Source: a virus. From it: 30,459 nt of DNA. The DNA lies in the IMG/VR virus record IMGVR_UViG_3300022072_000084, positions 1 to 30,459 of that record, one strand, 5' to 3'. The notes below the pieces were generated by a model. It was not told where the DNA came from and searched no databases. It was given only the letters and a program-made list of their open reading frames with translations. The position numbers and the translations under genes were made by a program. This document shows, one piece after another, positions 16,167 to 23,496 of the stretch (its first letter is position 1; the number at the start of each line of letters is the position of its first letter).

Positions 16167-16431
16167 TTTTTACCACGCTATTTAAAACCTCTTTTGTGCT
16201 GTCTGTATATGAAACTAATATTGTCCCGATTGCTGTCCCACTAAAAGAGTAAGTGTATAATTCACTAGATGTTGTTGGATATGTTGCCGCTATCGTGTCA
16301 TATTCCCCAAAAGGTGACAGGCCAATTGTTTTATTTGAAATTAAAACTTCCTGAGCCGTTTTATTTTCTCTTGTTGGAGAGTCAACGTAACTCTGGGAAT
16401 GTTTATCTTGAAGTGTTTTTTTATTTAACAT
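16156..16431 (-). CDS. Small structural protein upstream of the fibre (91 aa)
   Basis: I do not recognise this 91-residue protein. It has a charged N-terminus rich in Lys, Gln and Asp, then a beta segment with Thr/Ser/Tyr residues (ELYTYSFSGTAIGTILVSYTDS). It resembles short decoration or fibre-anchor proteins, and the location directly between the coat terminator and the fibre gene supports a fibre-associated role. It overlaps the 59-residue gene upstream by 11 bases and the fibre gene by 11 bases, so the three are translationally coupled. The role is inferred only from context. Confidence 0.6.
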   Translation of the reverse strand: MLNKKTLQDKHSQSYVDSPTRENKTAQEVLISNKTIGLSPFGEYDTIAATYPTTSSELYTYSFSGTAIGTILVSYTDSTKEVLNSVVKNEL

Positions 16432-16600
16432 TTAAAGCGTCCTTTGGATTTGCATAGTACCATGCAATAACTTTTTTTCCGCTTGCGTATATATTAATTA
16501 TTTTTACTGTGTAACCTGATTTTACTTGTAGCTCGACAAGCTTGCGTTGTAGCAATTTTTCTGTTTTAGCCTCTAAATAATTATAGCTTAAAACCATCAT
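16421..16600 (-). CDS. Small hypothetical protein (59 aa)
   Basis: A short open frame starts at ATG 16600, with a second ATG at 16597, and ends at TAA 16421. AAGGG five bases upstream acts as ribosome binding site. The product begins MMVLSYNYLEAKTEKLL, continues with basic and beta-prone residues and ends WYYANPKDALNVK. The end overlaps the next gene's start by 11 bases. Basic residues (many Lys) and a predicted helix then a beta hairpin with VKIINIYASGKKVIAWYY suggest a small folded domain. The head completion region is the context. It is easily missed because of its size; I know no matching family. Confidence 0.6.
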   Translation of the reverse strand: MMVLSYNYLEAKTEKLLQRKLVELQVKSGYTVKIINIYASGKKVIAWYYANPKDALNVK

Positions 16601-16608
16601 GCACCCTT

Positions 16609-16640
16609 AAAAAAAAGGGAAGGATTTTTAGTCCCTTCCC
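16609..16640 (-). terminator. Terminator after the major coat gene
   Basis: Read leftward, GGGAAGG at 16640-16634 pairs perfectly with CCTTCCC at 16623-16617 across a 10-base loop and is followed by eight T residues. It lies 22 bases after the coat gene stop. It should lower expression of the genes beyond, while keeping the coat in excess. The AAGGG just after the T run acts as the ribosome binding site of the next gene. Confidence 0.85.
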
Positions 16641-16661
16641 AATTATAGATTAAACTCTTTT

Positions 16662-17513
16662 TTATGGAGTTTCTTCGATTTTTACAACTCTTTTTCCAGA
16701 ATCTAAAACGCTGAATCCTGCAAGATAGTCTAGTGAGTATCTAGTCGCAAGGTTAGCAAGATCATATTCTCTTTGAGTTCTAACACCTTGTTGAAAAGCG
16801 AAACCAACCGCTGAAGGGTGCCAAGCATAAGAGTCATTTGCGTCAAAAACATTTGAAACAATTACTTTCATTCCGTAAACTTGTCCAATCTCACCATTTA
16901 AAATTGGTTGATTTGATCCATACTTTTCACTAGAAATGAATCCGTCGATTCCTAACATGTCTCTTTCTTTTGAAGATCCAACACCTAGAAAAGATTCTCT
17001 AGGATCAATATTTTGATCTACTAAAAGTTTTCTCATAGCAAGAATATCTGAAAGAGCAATTATTTCCCCTGCTGCGTCAGTGTACTGAATTACATGATCT
17101 GGACTTGAAGCTGATGCACTATCAAATTGAGCCTTGATTAGTTTATCAATATCAAACGCCATGTCCGCTGATGCTTTCATTAAAGAATCTTGAACAATAG
17201 CAATCGTTGCTTGCTCGTCCGCAATATCTTCTAAAAGAAATTGTACAACTCTATGTTGGTTTAAGTTGATTGTGTCAGCAACATAAGTTATTGCTTGTGA
17301 ATCAACCGCAACGTTTTCACCTTTAGCGCCAACAGTAAAACCGCCAGATCTAGGTAATTTAATTGAGCTTGAACCCTTAACCGCTAAGTTAGAATAGTTA
17401 CTAACTGTAGGGATAAGCTTTGAAGCTTGTTGTAAGTAAAGTTGAGCCATGTTAGAAACTTGCGCCATTGCTGAAGCTTGAGTTTCTGTAACTCCCATTA
17501 ATGTATCAGCCAT
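16662..17513 (-). CDS. Major capsid protein
   Basis: The 283-residue protein follows the scaffold gene and has the hallmarks of an HK97-fold coat: N-terminal helix, glycine-rich E-loop region (FTVGAKGENVAVDSQ around 58-72), long spine helix (ASADMAFDIDKLIKAQFD about 112-130), and a P-domain followed by an A-domain and a C-terminal YLAGFSVLDSGKRVVKIE. The motif YGMKVIVSN (about 210-218) and a LLEDIADEQAT segment suit the P22-like or gp5-like group. Short length suggests no insertion domain. AGAGG upstream gives a strong ribosome binding site. A terminator follows. Confidence 0.9.
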   Translation of the reverse strand: MADTLMGVTETQASAMAQVSNMAQLYLQQASKLIPTVSNYSNLAVKGSSSIKLPRSGGFTVGAKGENVAVDSQAITYVADTINLNQHRVVQFLLEDIADEQATIAIVQDSLMKASADMAFDIDKLIKAQFDSASASSPDHVIQYTDAAGEIIALSDILAMRKLLVDQNIDPRESFLGVGSSKERDMLGIDGFISSEKYGSNQPILNGEIGQVYGMKVIVSNVFDANDSYAWHPSAVGFAFQQGVRTQREYDLANLATRYSLDYLAGFSVLDSGKRVVKIEETP

Positions 17514-17514
17514 A

Positions 17515-18132
17515 TTAACCTCTTGTGTTTAAAGCCTTTGCAATCATATTGCTCATAGCTTCTTTTTGTTCGTCTGCACTCATGTGCTCGACTTTTTTTG
17601 TTAAAGGTTTATCGATAACTGGACTAGAGTCCGCCATCGATGCAACTTTTGTACCCTTAAAGAAGTACTTTTTTTCGGACTTTAATGAATTAACAAATTG
17701 TTCAATTGATGCGGTAACAGGCTCTAATGTTTCTTCGTCTACTTCAATCATTTTTACATATTCTGATTGAGCTAAAAGATCATTAACGTCATAAGCATCT
17801 TTTGCAATTCGCTGAACCGCATTGTAAACATTTCCCTTCAAAATCTTCTCTTTTTGCTTTTGAAGTTTACTGCTTAATTCTGCTGTTCTCTCTTGTTCTA
17901 GTCCAAGTCTTTTTTGCCAATCTCCACTTTCTTCGAGTTTTTTATTCTCAATTTCAGAGAGTTTTGCCTCTAAAGTCTCCAATTCGCTTTTACGCGTCTT
18001 GTTTTTCTGTGACTCAAACAAAAGTCTTTCATTTGCTGTTTTTAATCGTTCGATTTCAGCAGCATAATCCGTTTCTTTAGATTGTCCGGCGTTCGCCTCT
18101 AATGCAAGTTCTTGCTCTTTTTCTATAGACAT
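17515..18132 (-). CDS. Scaffold protein
   Basis: The 205-residue protein lies immediately before the coat gene and is highly charged and helical: a Glu/Lys-rich coiled coil from about residue 20 to 110 (EIERLKTANERLLFESQKNK, GDWQKRLGLEQERTAELSSK), then a Val/Glu segment (DEETLEPVTASIEQFVNSLK) and a basic C-terminal end (MIAKALNTRG). This matches phage capsid scaffolds, with the C-terminus binding coat. The AAGGAG site lies 11 bases upstream of the ATG. No protease gene is seen, so the scaffold probably leaves the capsid intact or is degraded by a host enzyme. Confidence 0.85.
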   Translation of the reverse strand: MSIEKEQELALEANAGQSKETDYAAEIERLKTANERLLFESQKNKTRKSELETLEAKLSEIENKKLEESGDWQKRLGLEQERTAELSSKLQKQKEKILKGNVYNAVQRIAKDAYDVNDLLAQSEYVKMIEVDEETLEPVTASIEQFVNSLKSEKKYFFKGTKVASMADSSPVIDKPLTKKVEHMSADEQKEAMSNMIAKALNTRG

Positions 18133-18177
18133 TATCTATTCTCCTTAATTATGGGCGTATTCCCATCATTTGTAAAA

Positions 18178-18630
18178 TTACTTAATTGCCTTTTTAACGG
18201 CCTTATCCAAAAGTGCTGTTATTCTTTTCATTATTCCAACCTTAAAAATTTCACGCCCTGCCGGTAAAATCTTCCTTACTGGTAAGCGTCCAAGTCCATT
18301 CTGGTGATAACTTGCAAGTTTTGCGGCTAAGCCACCTCTAAAAAGTATTAATATGTTTTTCTTGTTTGTTATCTTCGCATATAAATTATTCAGCATGTTG
18401 CCGGATTTGACAAGATCAACCGGCTCAGATCGACCCTTTGTTTTTGCATATCCTTTAGAATATTTCTTGTAGCGATTATTACCTTTCACTGGAGAGTTGC
18501 CCGAAACAATTTTTTCAACAATTAGATCAACAATTTCTTTCTTCATTGCAATTGCAAAGTTTGATCTTGCATCTGGTAAGATTGACTTAATATTGACATT
18601 AACTTTTTTGATTCCTTTTAATTTAACTGG
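18178..18630 (-). CDS. Virion morphogenesis protein, second paralogue
   Basis: I place the start at 18630 (MPVKLKGIKK), giving 150 residues; a longer frame to 18750 lies over the previous gene. The start overlaps the upstream stop by 8 bases. The sequence is basic and helical and resembles Mu gpG/HK97 gp10-like virion morphogenesis proteins, ending with GRLPVRKILPAGREIF at 116-131. The previous gene encodes a protein of 148 residues with LPVRQFLP at exactly the same positions 117-124 and related YAK..GK/R and GNM/GNL elements, so the two are tandem duplicates. Both probably act in head or tail joining. Which of them keeps the ancestral role is unknown. Confidence 0.7.
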   Translation of the reverse strand, partial: PVKLKGIKKVNVNIKSILPDARSNFAIAMKKEIVDLIVEKIVSGNSPVKGNNRYKKYSKGYAKTKGRSEPVDLVKSGNMLNNLYAKITNKKNILILFRGGLAAKLASYHQNGLGRLPVRKILPAGREIFKVGIMKRITALLDKAVKKAIK

Positions 18631-19069
18631 CATCTTCGATAATATCCTTAATCTTTTTGGTGATGCTTCTTTTGAAAGTTTCGCCGTTTTCATCATTCGG
18701 CAAAAATTGCCTAACTGGCAAAGTGTCCCCCGTATTGTGGTTATAACCAACTAATTTTTGCTTTTTATCAGTAATTTTAACCTCTATTCGATCTTTGAAG
18801 TTATCAACTCTAAGATCTCCCATGAGATTTCCATCTTCATATAAGTTAGCGACACTTTTTCCGGTAATTTTTGCATATTTCTTGGATAATGATTTTTTAA
18901 ACTCACCTTTTGAAACTGGAGTAACACCTTTAGATAAATATTCCTCCATAGAATCAATTACAGTTATTCCTATAAGCTCAGTGACCGCTTTCCTTTTCGA
19001 CGGCTTAACGGTCTTTATTTGCTCTGATAAGTCTAAGGTGTAGACAAATTTAGTCTTACTTATCGGCAT
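18623..19069 (-). CDS. Virion morphogenesis protein, first paralogue
   Basis: I choose the ATG at 19069, preceded by GAGGATA, rather than a TTG at 19087. It overlaps the portal gene by 14 bases. The 148-residue product has MPISKTKFVY, a helical SKRKAVTELIGITVIDSMEE segment, KKYAKITGKSVANLYEDGNL at 63-82, and TLPVRQFLPND at 116-126, which is the family signature of phage virion morphogenesis proteins. The following gene is a diverged copy of nearly equal length. Position between portal and scaffold is as in P22- and Mu-like clusters. Confidence 0.72.
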   Translation of the reverse strand: MPISKTKFVYTLDLSEQIKTVKPSKRKAVTELIGITVIDSMEEYLSKGVTPVSKGEFKKSLSKKYAKITGKSVANLYEDGNLMGDLRVDNFKDRIEVKITDKKQKLVGYNHNTGDTLPVRQFLPNDENGETFKRSITKKIKDIIEDAS

Positions 19070-20501
19070 TATCCTCGTCCTCTCCAAAAATGCTCGTTAA
19101 ATCTGCTTTCCGTTCTTCTTTTATTGTTGAGATCTTCTTTTTAGCATTTTCGACTGTAGTATTAGGATCTAGCATAATAAGAGCCTCGTATTTTTCTATT
19201 AATCCGAGCATTAATTTCTTTTCGATATTAGAAAGAATATCGGACTCTGAAATTATAGGTCTTGATTTGCTATATTTAATCGTAATGTTTTTACTTCTAA
19301 ATTTTTGACGATCTTTAATGTCATAAAATGATTTTATTATATTATAAAGAACATTTTCACATTTAGCGAAAACTTGCTCATTAGATTCTATAATATTAGA
19401 AATATCAGAGTTAGCGATCATTCTATCTAGCCCACTTGTAAAGTTATCAGATCCATTAACGCTTTGAGATCCATCGCCTAGATGTTCAGTAATTATTTGA
19501 TGTCCAAAGTTCTGTAATATTTGTAGCTGGCCATCAAGATTCGGAGCAGGATTTAAATAATCCAATGTTGTGGGAATCCCCCCTTCAACCTGTGGCAATT
19601 TAGAATAAGTAAATAAACTGTTATATATTTCACTTGGCATTTTTTGATCGCTCGGGTGAGATAAAACCAAGTGTCCAAAACTTTGAACATTTGCCGAAGT
19701 AAGCATTGATGAATATTGAGTACAAAATTCTATAGTTTGATTTGTAATAGGGTTTGATATTGGTAAGGCTGCATTATCCCCTTGCTGTGCAAAACAAGCC
19801 GGAATCATACCTAGATCATTTACATTATTTTCGTTACCCTCAATAACTTCGTGAGAAACTGTTATAGATCCTCCGTTCCCATATTCACAATTAACAACAA
19901 CGTGTTGATCTGCTGTCCATATTGCATATCTTTTTCTTGAAGAGTCTTGCTGTGAATCTTGAATTAAAGATTTTCTTCCATCAGTATCATTTGAACTATA
20001 CAAACTACTACTTGGAAAGTTAACGATAAAAACTTCAGTCTCTCCAATAGAGTTAGTTATTCTTGAAAATTGAAATGGAGCTAATGGGCGTAAAACAATT
20101 TCTTGTTCTCCATTAATTTCTACAAAACTAAACCACATTGCCGCATATCTATGTAAATTGTAATAAACGTCAAAAGTTCGCCATGCTTCCGATGCGTCGA
20201 CTTCCTCCATTAATTCCGAATACTCTTTGGTTTCTTGATCCGTTCCAAGATCTCTTATTGGAGGCTGTTTATATGCCTTAGATAATTTATCAACGCATTT
20301 CTTTGTTAGGTTTAAATCTGCTATTGAAAAAGATCCGTGAGTTTTAGGGTAAATTGTTTTGATTCTGTTAGTAACATGAGTTTTCAACTCTCCACTATAT
20401 ACTTCAAAAGCTTTTATTTCTTTTTCTCTTCTAGCCTTGTTTTGACTTGAGTTTATATCAGAAATTATATTCCTAATTGTGCTATCGTCTAATAAATCCA
20501 T
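19056..20501 (-). CDS. Portal protein
   Basis: The 481-residue protein directly after the large terminase is the portal, the dodecameric ring through which DNA enters the head. It has an SPP1/phage portal pattern: N-terminal helices with Lys/Glu (RREKEIKAFEVYSGELKTHV), a beta stem region with EIVLRPLAPFQFSRI, IYNSLFTYSKLPQVEGG, the SGLDRMIANSDISNIIESNE clip-like segment, and a charged C-terminal helix ending EDNADK. Size is typical of this group. The start has AAGGGC upstream. The first morphogenesis gene overlaps its end. Confidence 0.88.
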   Translation of the reverse strand: MDLLDDSTIRNIISDINSSQNKARREKEIKAFEVYSGELKTHVTNRIKTIYPKTHGSFSIADLNLTKKCVDKLSKAYKQPPIRDLGTDQETKEYSELMEEVDASEAWRTFDVYYNLHRYAAMWFSFVEINGEQEIVLRPLAPFQFSRITNSIGETEVFIVNFPSSSLYSSNDTDGRKSLIQDSQQDSSRKRYAIWTADQHVVVNCEYGNGGSITVSHEVIEGNENNVNDLGMIPACFAQQGDNAALPISNPITNQTIEFCTQYSSMLTSANVQSFGHLVLSHPSDQKMPSEIYNSLFTYSKLPQVEGGIPTTLDYLNPAPNLDGQLQILQNFGHQIITEHLGDGSQSVNGSDNFTSGLDRMIANSDISNIIESNEQVFAKCENVLYNIIKSFYDIKDRQKFRSKNITIKYSKSRPIISESDILSNIEKKLMLGLIEKYEALIMLDPNTTVENAKKKISTIKEERKADLTSIFGEDEDNADK

Positions 20502-20515
20502 TTTTCTTGCCCTTT

Positions 20516-21781
20516 TTATGAGAATGTTGCCGTTTCTGTATACTTTGGTCTAATACTATCCAATTTCCAACAAAAATAACCTAGCGCGTCTGAAATATGC
20601 GTTAAGTCCTTTGATGCTCCCTTTTGATCCAATGACTCATTTTTCCAAGTTACCTTTTCTAAATCGCCAATTAGTTTCTTACACTTAGGATTAATTATAA
20701 TTCGATTAGCCGTCAAAAGTCTATTTACGTTATTTACACGATCTGTAACAAAAGGATTAAATACCCTTGGAATTGTAAAACCGGCCTCTTTTAAGATTTG
20801 ATGATCTGATTTTCCGGAGGTTTTTCTGTTCGCCCCTGTGCTATCTGGTATCACAACGCCTCCAGTATAACCCTTTTCTTTCAATTTATTTACCATCTTG
20901 TAAGTGTCACTATTAGGCAAAAAAACCTCGTCGTGGATATAAAAAGTGTCATTTATGTATTGTCCAATCACGCAAGTCATTGGCGAAACATTAAAATCCA
21001 TACCAAAATATATTTGTGCTCCCTGTGGTCTTTCTTCTCTGACGTGTAATTCTCTGTTAAAAGCGTAATATGCTGATCCGTCGCTTGAATCCGAAAAAAG
21101 CCCCTCTAGGAATCTTTCACGATCTTTTTGGGGCATCGCCTCGAGAATGTTTAAATAATCCTCGTCTATGTTATCAATATTATCTTTTGGATTCATTAAG
21201 ATATGACCATATTCATGCGGATTTTTTAAAGGCTCTGACTCTATTGGATCTAGCCCTTTTATAAATAACCAATATGACCAATGATTTTTAGCCGGAGGAT
21301 TGAAATCGAACCATACTCTTTTTTTAAGACTATTCTTTTCAGCTAGTCTCGATAATACTAACTGGATTGCTGAGTAATTAAGCTCTGAGGCTTCGTTAAA
21401 ATACTCTGTGCTGAATTCCATACCTAATATTTTTTCAACTCTTGAATCATCTAAACCACATAGCCATATTTCTGATCCATTAGGAAAAGTAACAAAGTAA
21501 TCCGTTTTATTCCATTTAACCGGAAGGTTTGGAAAGCATATGGCCAAAACCTTTGGAAAAGTGTCCATAAAAATAGATCTCTTAACAGAGCTAAAAGTCG
21601 ATCTTATTATTGCGTGTCTTGATTTTACCTTGCAAGCCCTAATTATCATCGCGTAAATAATGATAAAAGTCTTTCCAGATCTCGAACCACCATAGCAAGC
21701 AGCATATTTATTATTCGCAAGTATGGGAATCGCTTCAATTTGTTTAGGAGTTTTTTTAAAGATTTTGATCTTCTTTATCAA
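20516..21781 (-). CDS. terL: Terminase large subunit
   Basis: This is the packaging motor, 421 residues with both domains. The ATPase contains Walker A GGSRSGKT at 31-38 and a Walker B followed by the coupling Glu (FSTEYFNEASE, Glu130 candidate). The nuclease domain shows Asp262 in YFGMDFNVSP, Asp313 in VIPDSTG and Asp398 in HISDALGYFCW, the RNase H-like triad. It resembles the PBSX/Terminase_3-6 group. The start is a TTG at 21781: an in-frame stop lies 9 bases upstream and no ATG precedes the Walker A motif. It overlaps terS by 26 bases, so it is translated by coupling. Confidence 0.95.
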   Translation of the reverse strand: MIKKIKIFKKTPKQIEAIPILANNKYAACYGGSRSGKTFIIIYAMIIRACKVKSRHAIIRSTFSSVKRSIFMDTFPKVLAICFPNLPVKWNKTDYFVTFPNGSEIWLCGLDDSRVEKILGMEFSTEYFNEASELNYSAIQLVLSRLAEKNSLKKRVWFDFNPPAKNHWSYWLFIKGLDPIESEPLKNPHEYGHILMNPKDNIDNIDEDYLNILEAMPQKDRERFLEGLFSDSSDGSAYYAFNRELHVREERPQGAQIYFGMDFNVSPMTCVIGQYINDTFYIHDEVFLPNSDTYKMVNKLKEKGYTGGVVIPDSTGANRKTSGKSDHQILKEAGFTIPRVFNPFVTDRVNNVNRLLTANRIIINPKCKKLIGDLEKVTWKNESLDQKGASKDLTHISDALGYFCWKLDSIRPKYTETATFS

Positions 21782-22160
21782 TATTTAAAATGATTTCCGT
21801 ATTGGTGTTTGTTGTTTCGATCTTCTCTTTCATATCAGTACAATTGATGGCCGTAAACTTTGCAAAACCTTCTCTATAGATCCCATTATTGGCAAGTTGA
21901 ATGATCCAATCTTTCTGATATTGCTTAGCCATGCTAAAAGCGCTCGATAAATCCGGCTTTTCTTTACACCATTTATAAAAAGTTGAGGTCACAATATCGA
22001 TTTCACAACAAAACTTTTCTATTGTTGGAAGTATAAAACCAACCTCGACATCATTCAATAATAGCGGTTTAATGTCCTTAAAGAACGCTTTCAAGTCCTC
22101 TGGAATTTTATCATGGTACTTTGTTGGCGGCCCAACTGGATTCTTTTCTTGTTCACTCAT
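21756..22160 (-). CDS. terS: Terminase small subunit
   Basis: The 134-residue protein has the typical order: N-terminal VGPPTKYHDKIP, then a helix-turn-helix with TSTFYKWCKEKPDLSSAFSM, and a helical C-terminal oligomerisation region (YQKDWIIQLANNGIYREGF). It recognises the packaging start (pac or cos) site. It is the first gene of the late operon, preceded by a leftward promoter candidate at 22199-22228 and AAGG. The end overlaps terL. An adjacent Cys pair (FCCEI) is present. Confidence 0.85.
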   Translation of the reverse strand: MSEQEKNPVGPPTKYHDKIPEDLKAFFKDIKPLLLNDVEVGFILPTIEKFCCEIDIVTSTFYKWCKEKPDLSSAFSMAKQYQKDWIIQLANNGIYREGFAKFTAINCTDMKEKIETTNTNTEIILNIDKEDQNL

Positions 22161-22198
22161 TTTTAAAACCTTCGTTTAGTAAATTCTTACTTAATTAA

Positions 22199-22228
22199 AG
22201 AATATCCTCTTTTTTGCATTATCGTCAA
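22199..22228 (-). promoter_or_regulatory. Leftward late promoter candidate upstream of terS
   Basis: On the minus strand TTGACG (22228-22223) and TATTCT (22204-22199) are 18 bases apart. The -35 is close to consensus and the -10 is moderate. It lies about 40 bases before terS and faces the rightward promoter at 22214-22242; the two overlap, so they could compete or be regulated together. Confidence 0.45.
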
Positions 22229-22242
22229 ATTACTGATCTAAT
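22214..22242 (+). promoter_or_regulatory. Rightward promoter candidate for the lysis-like cassette
   Basis: TTGCAT at 22214-22219 and TCTAAT at 22237-22242 are separated by 17 bases. They overlap the leftward terS promoter candidate. The next gene starts at 22283 with a GGAGG site. Confidence 0.4.
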
Positions 22243-22282
22243 TATTGCCTATATATTAATATTAACATTTTTGGAGGTTAGC

Positions 22283-22519
22283 ATGGATATTGATAAACTT
22301 GAATTAGTTATCGATGGATTAAAAGGCGTTATTAAGACAGGGGAAAAAGTTTTCGCTGATGGAAAAGTAGGATTCGAAGATTCTGTTCATATTCCTGAGC
22401 TTTATGACTCAGTTAGCAAGGTAATAACTGCGCTTAAAGAATTTAAAGAGATCGGAGAGGAAATTAAAGATCTTAATGCTGCCGAAGCTGTAGTAATTGT
22501 AAATAAGTTATTTTCTTAA
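22283..22519 (+). CDS. Small helical protein of unknown role (78 aa)
   Basis: The ATG at 22283 has GGAGG seven bases upstream; an upstream in-frame start at 22214 lies over the promoter and is not used. The product begins MDIDKLELVIDGLKGVIKTG, is acidic and mainly amphipathic helix with no transmembrane segment, and ends AVVIVNKLFS. I know no clear family match. It is the first gene of a rightward cassette whose other members carry a hydrophobic N-terminus and a lipobox, so an envelope-related role (lysis, exclusion or adsorption control) is likely. The next gene begins in the TAATG junction. Confidence 0.6.
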   Translation: MDIDKLELVIDGLKGVIKTGEKVFADGKVGFEDSVHIPELYDSVSKVITALKEFKEIGEEIKDLNAAEAVVIVNKLFS

Positions 22520-22758
22520 TGGGAATCACTTCTATAATGGGCGGCATTGTAACGATTGCCGCCGCTATTCCAAAAATTAAAGAATCAATTGATTTTTTCT
22601 ATTCCCTATGGATAGATAACAAGATCAAACAAGTTAGAGATGATTTCAACCTAAAAGAAAATAAGCAAATTGCTTTATATAAGGCCATAAAAAATGCAAA
22701 AGATGATGAAACTAGAATTGCCCTTAGTATTATTCTTACTGATATTAACAAGCTGTAA
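22519..22758 (+). CDS. Membrane-associated protein, possible inner-membrane spanin
   Basis: The 79-residue protein has a hydrophobic first 18 residues (MGITSIMGGIVTIAAAIP), a further apolar segment (ESIDFFYSLWID) and then a charged helix (IKQVRDDFNLKENKQIALYK). This layout is like an inner-membrane spanin or small holin-like protein, but the hydrophobic part is weak for a full transmembrane helix. The start overlaps the previous stop (TAATG), and a lipoprotein frame starts inside its last third in another frame, which is the usual nested i-/o-spanin arrangement. Confidence in the specific function is moderate to low. Confidence 0.5.
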   Translation: MGITSIMGGIVTIAAAIPKIKESIDFFYSLWIDNKIKQVRDDFNLKENKQIALYKAIKNAKDDETRIALSIILTDINKL

Positions 22759-22987
22759 GTCTAGGACTCCGAGATCTATTTTTAATAGAGGTTTTTTTAA
22801 AGAGTGTATAACTCTTGATGATATTGGCTTTATGGCATGTAATGGAGTTAAAAAAATAATTCCAAGTGGTCTTATAGTTCCCGAAACTATCGAAGATTAT
22901 ACCAATGCAAAGAATTATTGCGAAAAGAGAGAGTATGGCCAATATATTTGCATTGTTGATCCAGATAGATGCTCAGTTAATCCCTAA
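22694..22987 (+). CDS. Predicted lipoprotein, possible outer-membrane spanin
   Basis: The 97-residue protein begins MQKMMKLELPLVLFLLILTSCKSR, with a basic N-terminus, hydrophobic core and the lipobox LTSC (Cys21), followed by a mature part with five further Cys residues that could form disulfides in the periplasm. It starts within the previous gene in another frame, like nested Rz/Rz1 pairs, but it is longer than Rz1 and not proline-rich, so it may instead be a superinfection-exclusion lipoprotein. ATGs at codons 4 and 5 are alternative starts. It ends converging with the leftward gene at 22977, overlapping by 11 bases. Confidence 0.6.
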   Translation: MQKMMKLELPLVLFLLILTSCKSRTPRSIFNRGFFKECITLDDIGFMACNGVKKIIPSGLIVPETIEDYTNAKNYCEKREYGQYICIVDPDRCSVNP

Positions 22988-23186
22988 CAATATGTATTTT
23001 ATCTCTAAGATTATTCGCTAAACCTTGTTTTCTTACCATTATTTCATATTGATTTTCTGAGGTCATTTCTATTGATCTTATAGTTTCTCTAATTAATGCC
23101 TGTAAATAATTTGATTCGTTAGCCTCTTTGATACTTGGCTCATATCCTGTATTTATGTATAAAAGTCTGTTTAAATTATCGTACAT
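22977..23186 (-). CDS. Small hypothetical protein (69 aa)
   Basis: No family is recognised. The product is a helical, mildly acidic protein with ESNYLQALIRETIRSIEM in the middle and a basic end (KQGLANNLRDKIHIVRD). It starts 2 bases after the preceding metalloprotease gene stop, so it is probably coupled; no strong ribosome binding site is seen. The last 11 bases overlap the convergent lipoprotein gene. The overlap and short length leave some doubt. Confidence 0.45.
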   Translation of the reverse strand: MYDNLNRLLYINTGYEPSIKEANESNYLQALIRETIRSIEMTSENQYEIMVRKQGLANNLRDKIHIVRD

Positions 23187-23187
23187 A

Positions 23188-23496
23188 TTAAAACTTGAAA
23201 TCGAAATTTTCAGTCAAAACTTTTGCAAACTGATCCGCGATCAATTCCTCTAATTCACTTGATAACTCTGAGTTCTCTAAACCGGCTCGCCTGGAGTAAG
23301 CGTGAAATAATTCATGTAATATCGTGCAAGCTGTTAGCTGTTTATTCATCTTGTTATTTACATATATTTTCGAGGATTCCATATCACATAAGCCGCAAAC
23401 TTCAATATTTCCATCTGGATCTAAAACTTTACTTACGAATTCCACACTATATTGCTGGCCATAAACATCAAAAGTAAAATCAGACTTTCCCCTCAT
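23188..23496 (-). CDS. HExxH metallopeptidase, ImmA/IrrE-like size
   Basis: I place the start at 23496, because the ATG forms an ATGA junction with the metallophosphoesterase stop and is preceded by AGGGA; an upstream ATG at 23511 has no binding site. The 102-residue product contains HELFH at 61-65 in TILHELFHAYSR and Glu residues near 81-84 (EELIADQFAKVL) as a possible third zinc ligand. This pattern fits small phage ImmA/IrrE-like zinc proteases, which cleave repressors in some elements. A Cys pair, CGLC, lies at 34-37. An XRE-type repressor is encoded about 2.5 kb to the right, so a link is possible but unproven. Confidence 0.7.
   Translation of the reverse strand: MRGKSDFTFDVYGQQYSVEFVSKVLDPDGNIEVCGLCDMESSKIYVNNKMNKQLTACTILHELFHAYSRRAGLENSELSSELEELIADQFAKVLTENFDFKF

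Noticed and set aside
18154-18169. Small hairpin ATGGG/CCCAT between scaffold and morphogenesis genes
   Set aside because: Only five base pairs and no T tract; too weak to call a terminator.
18630-18750. Longer N-terminus for the second morphogenesis paralogue
   Set aside because: It would read over the end of the first paralogue; the start at 18630 gives equal length and aligned motifs.
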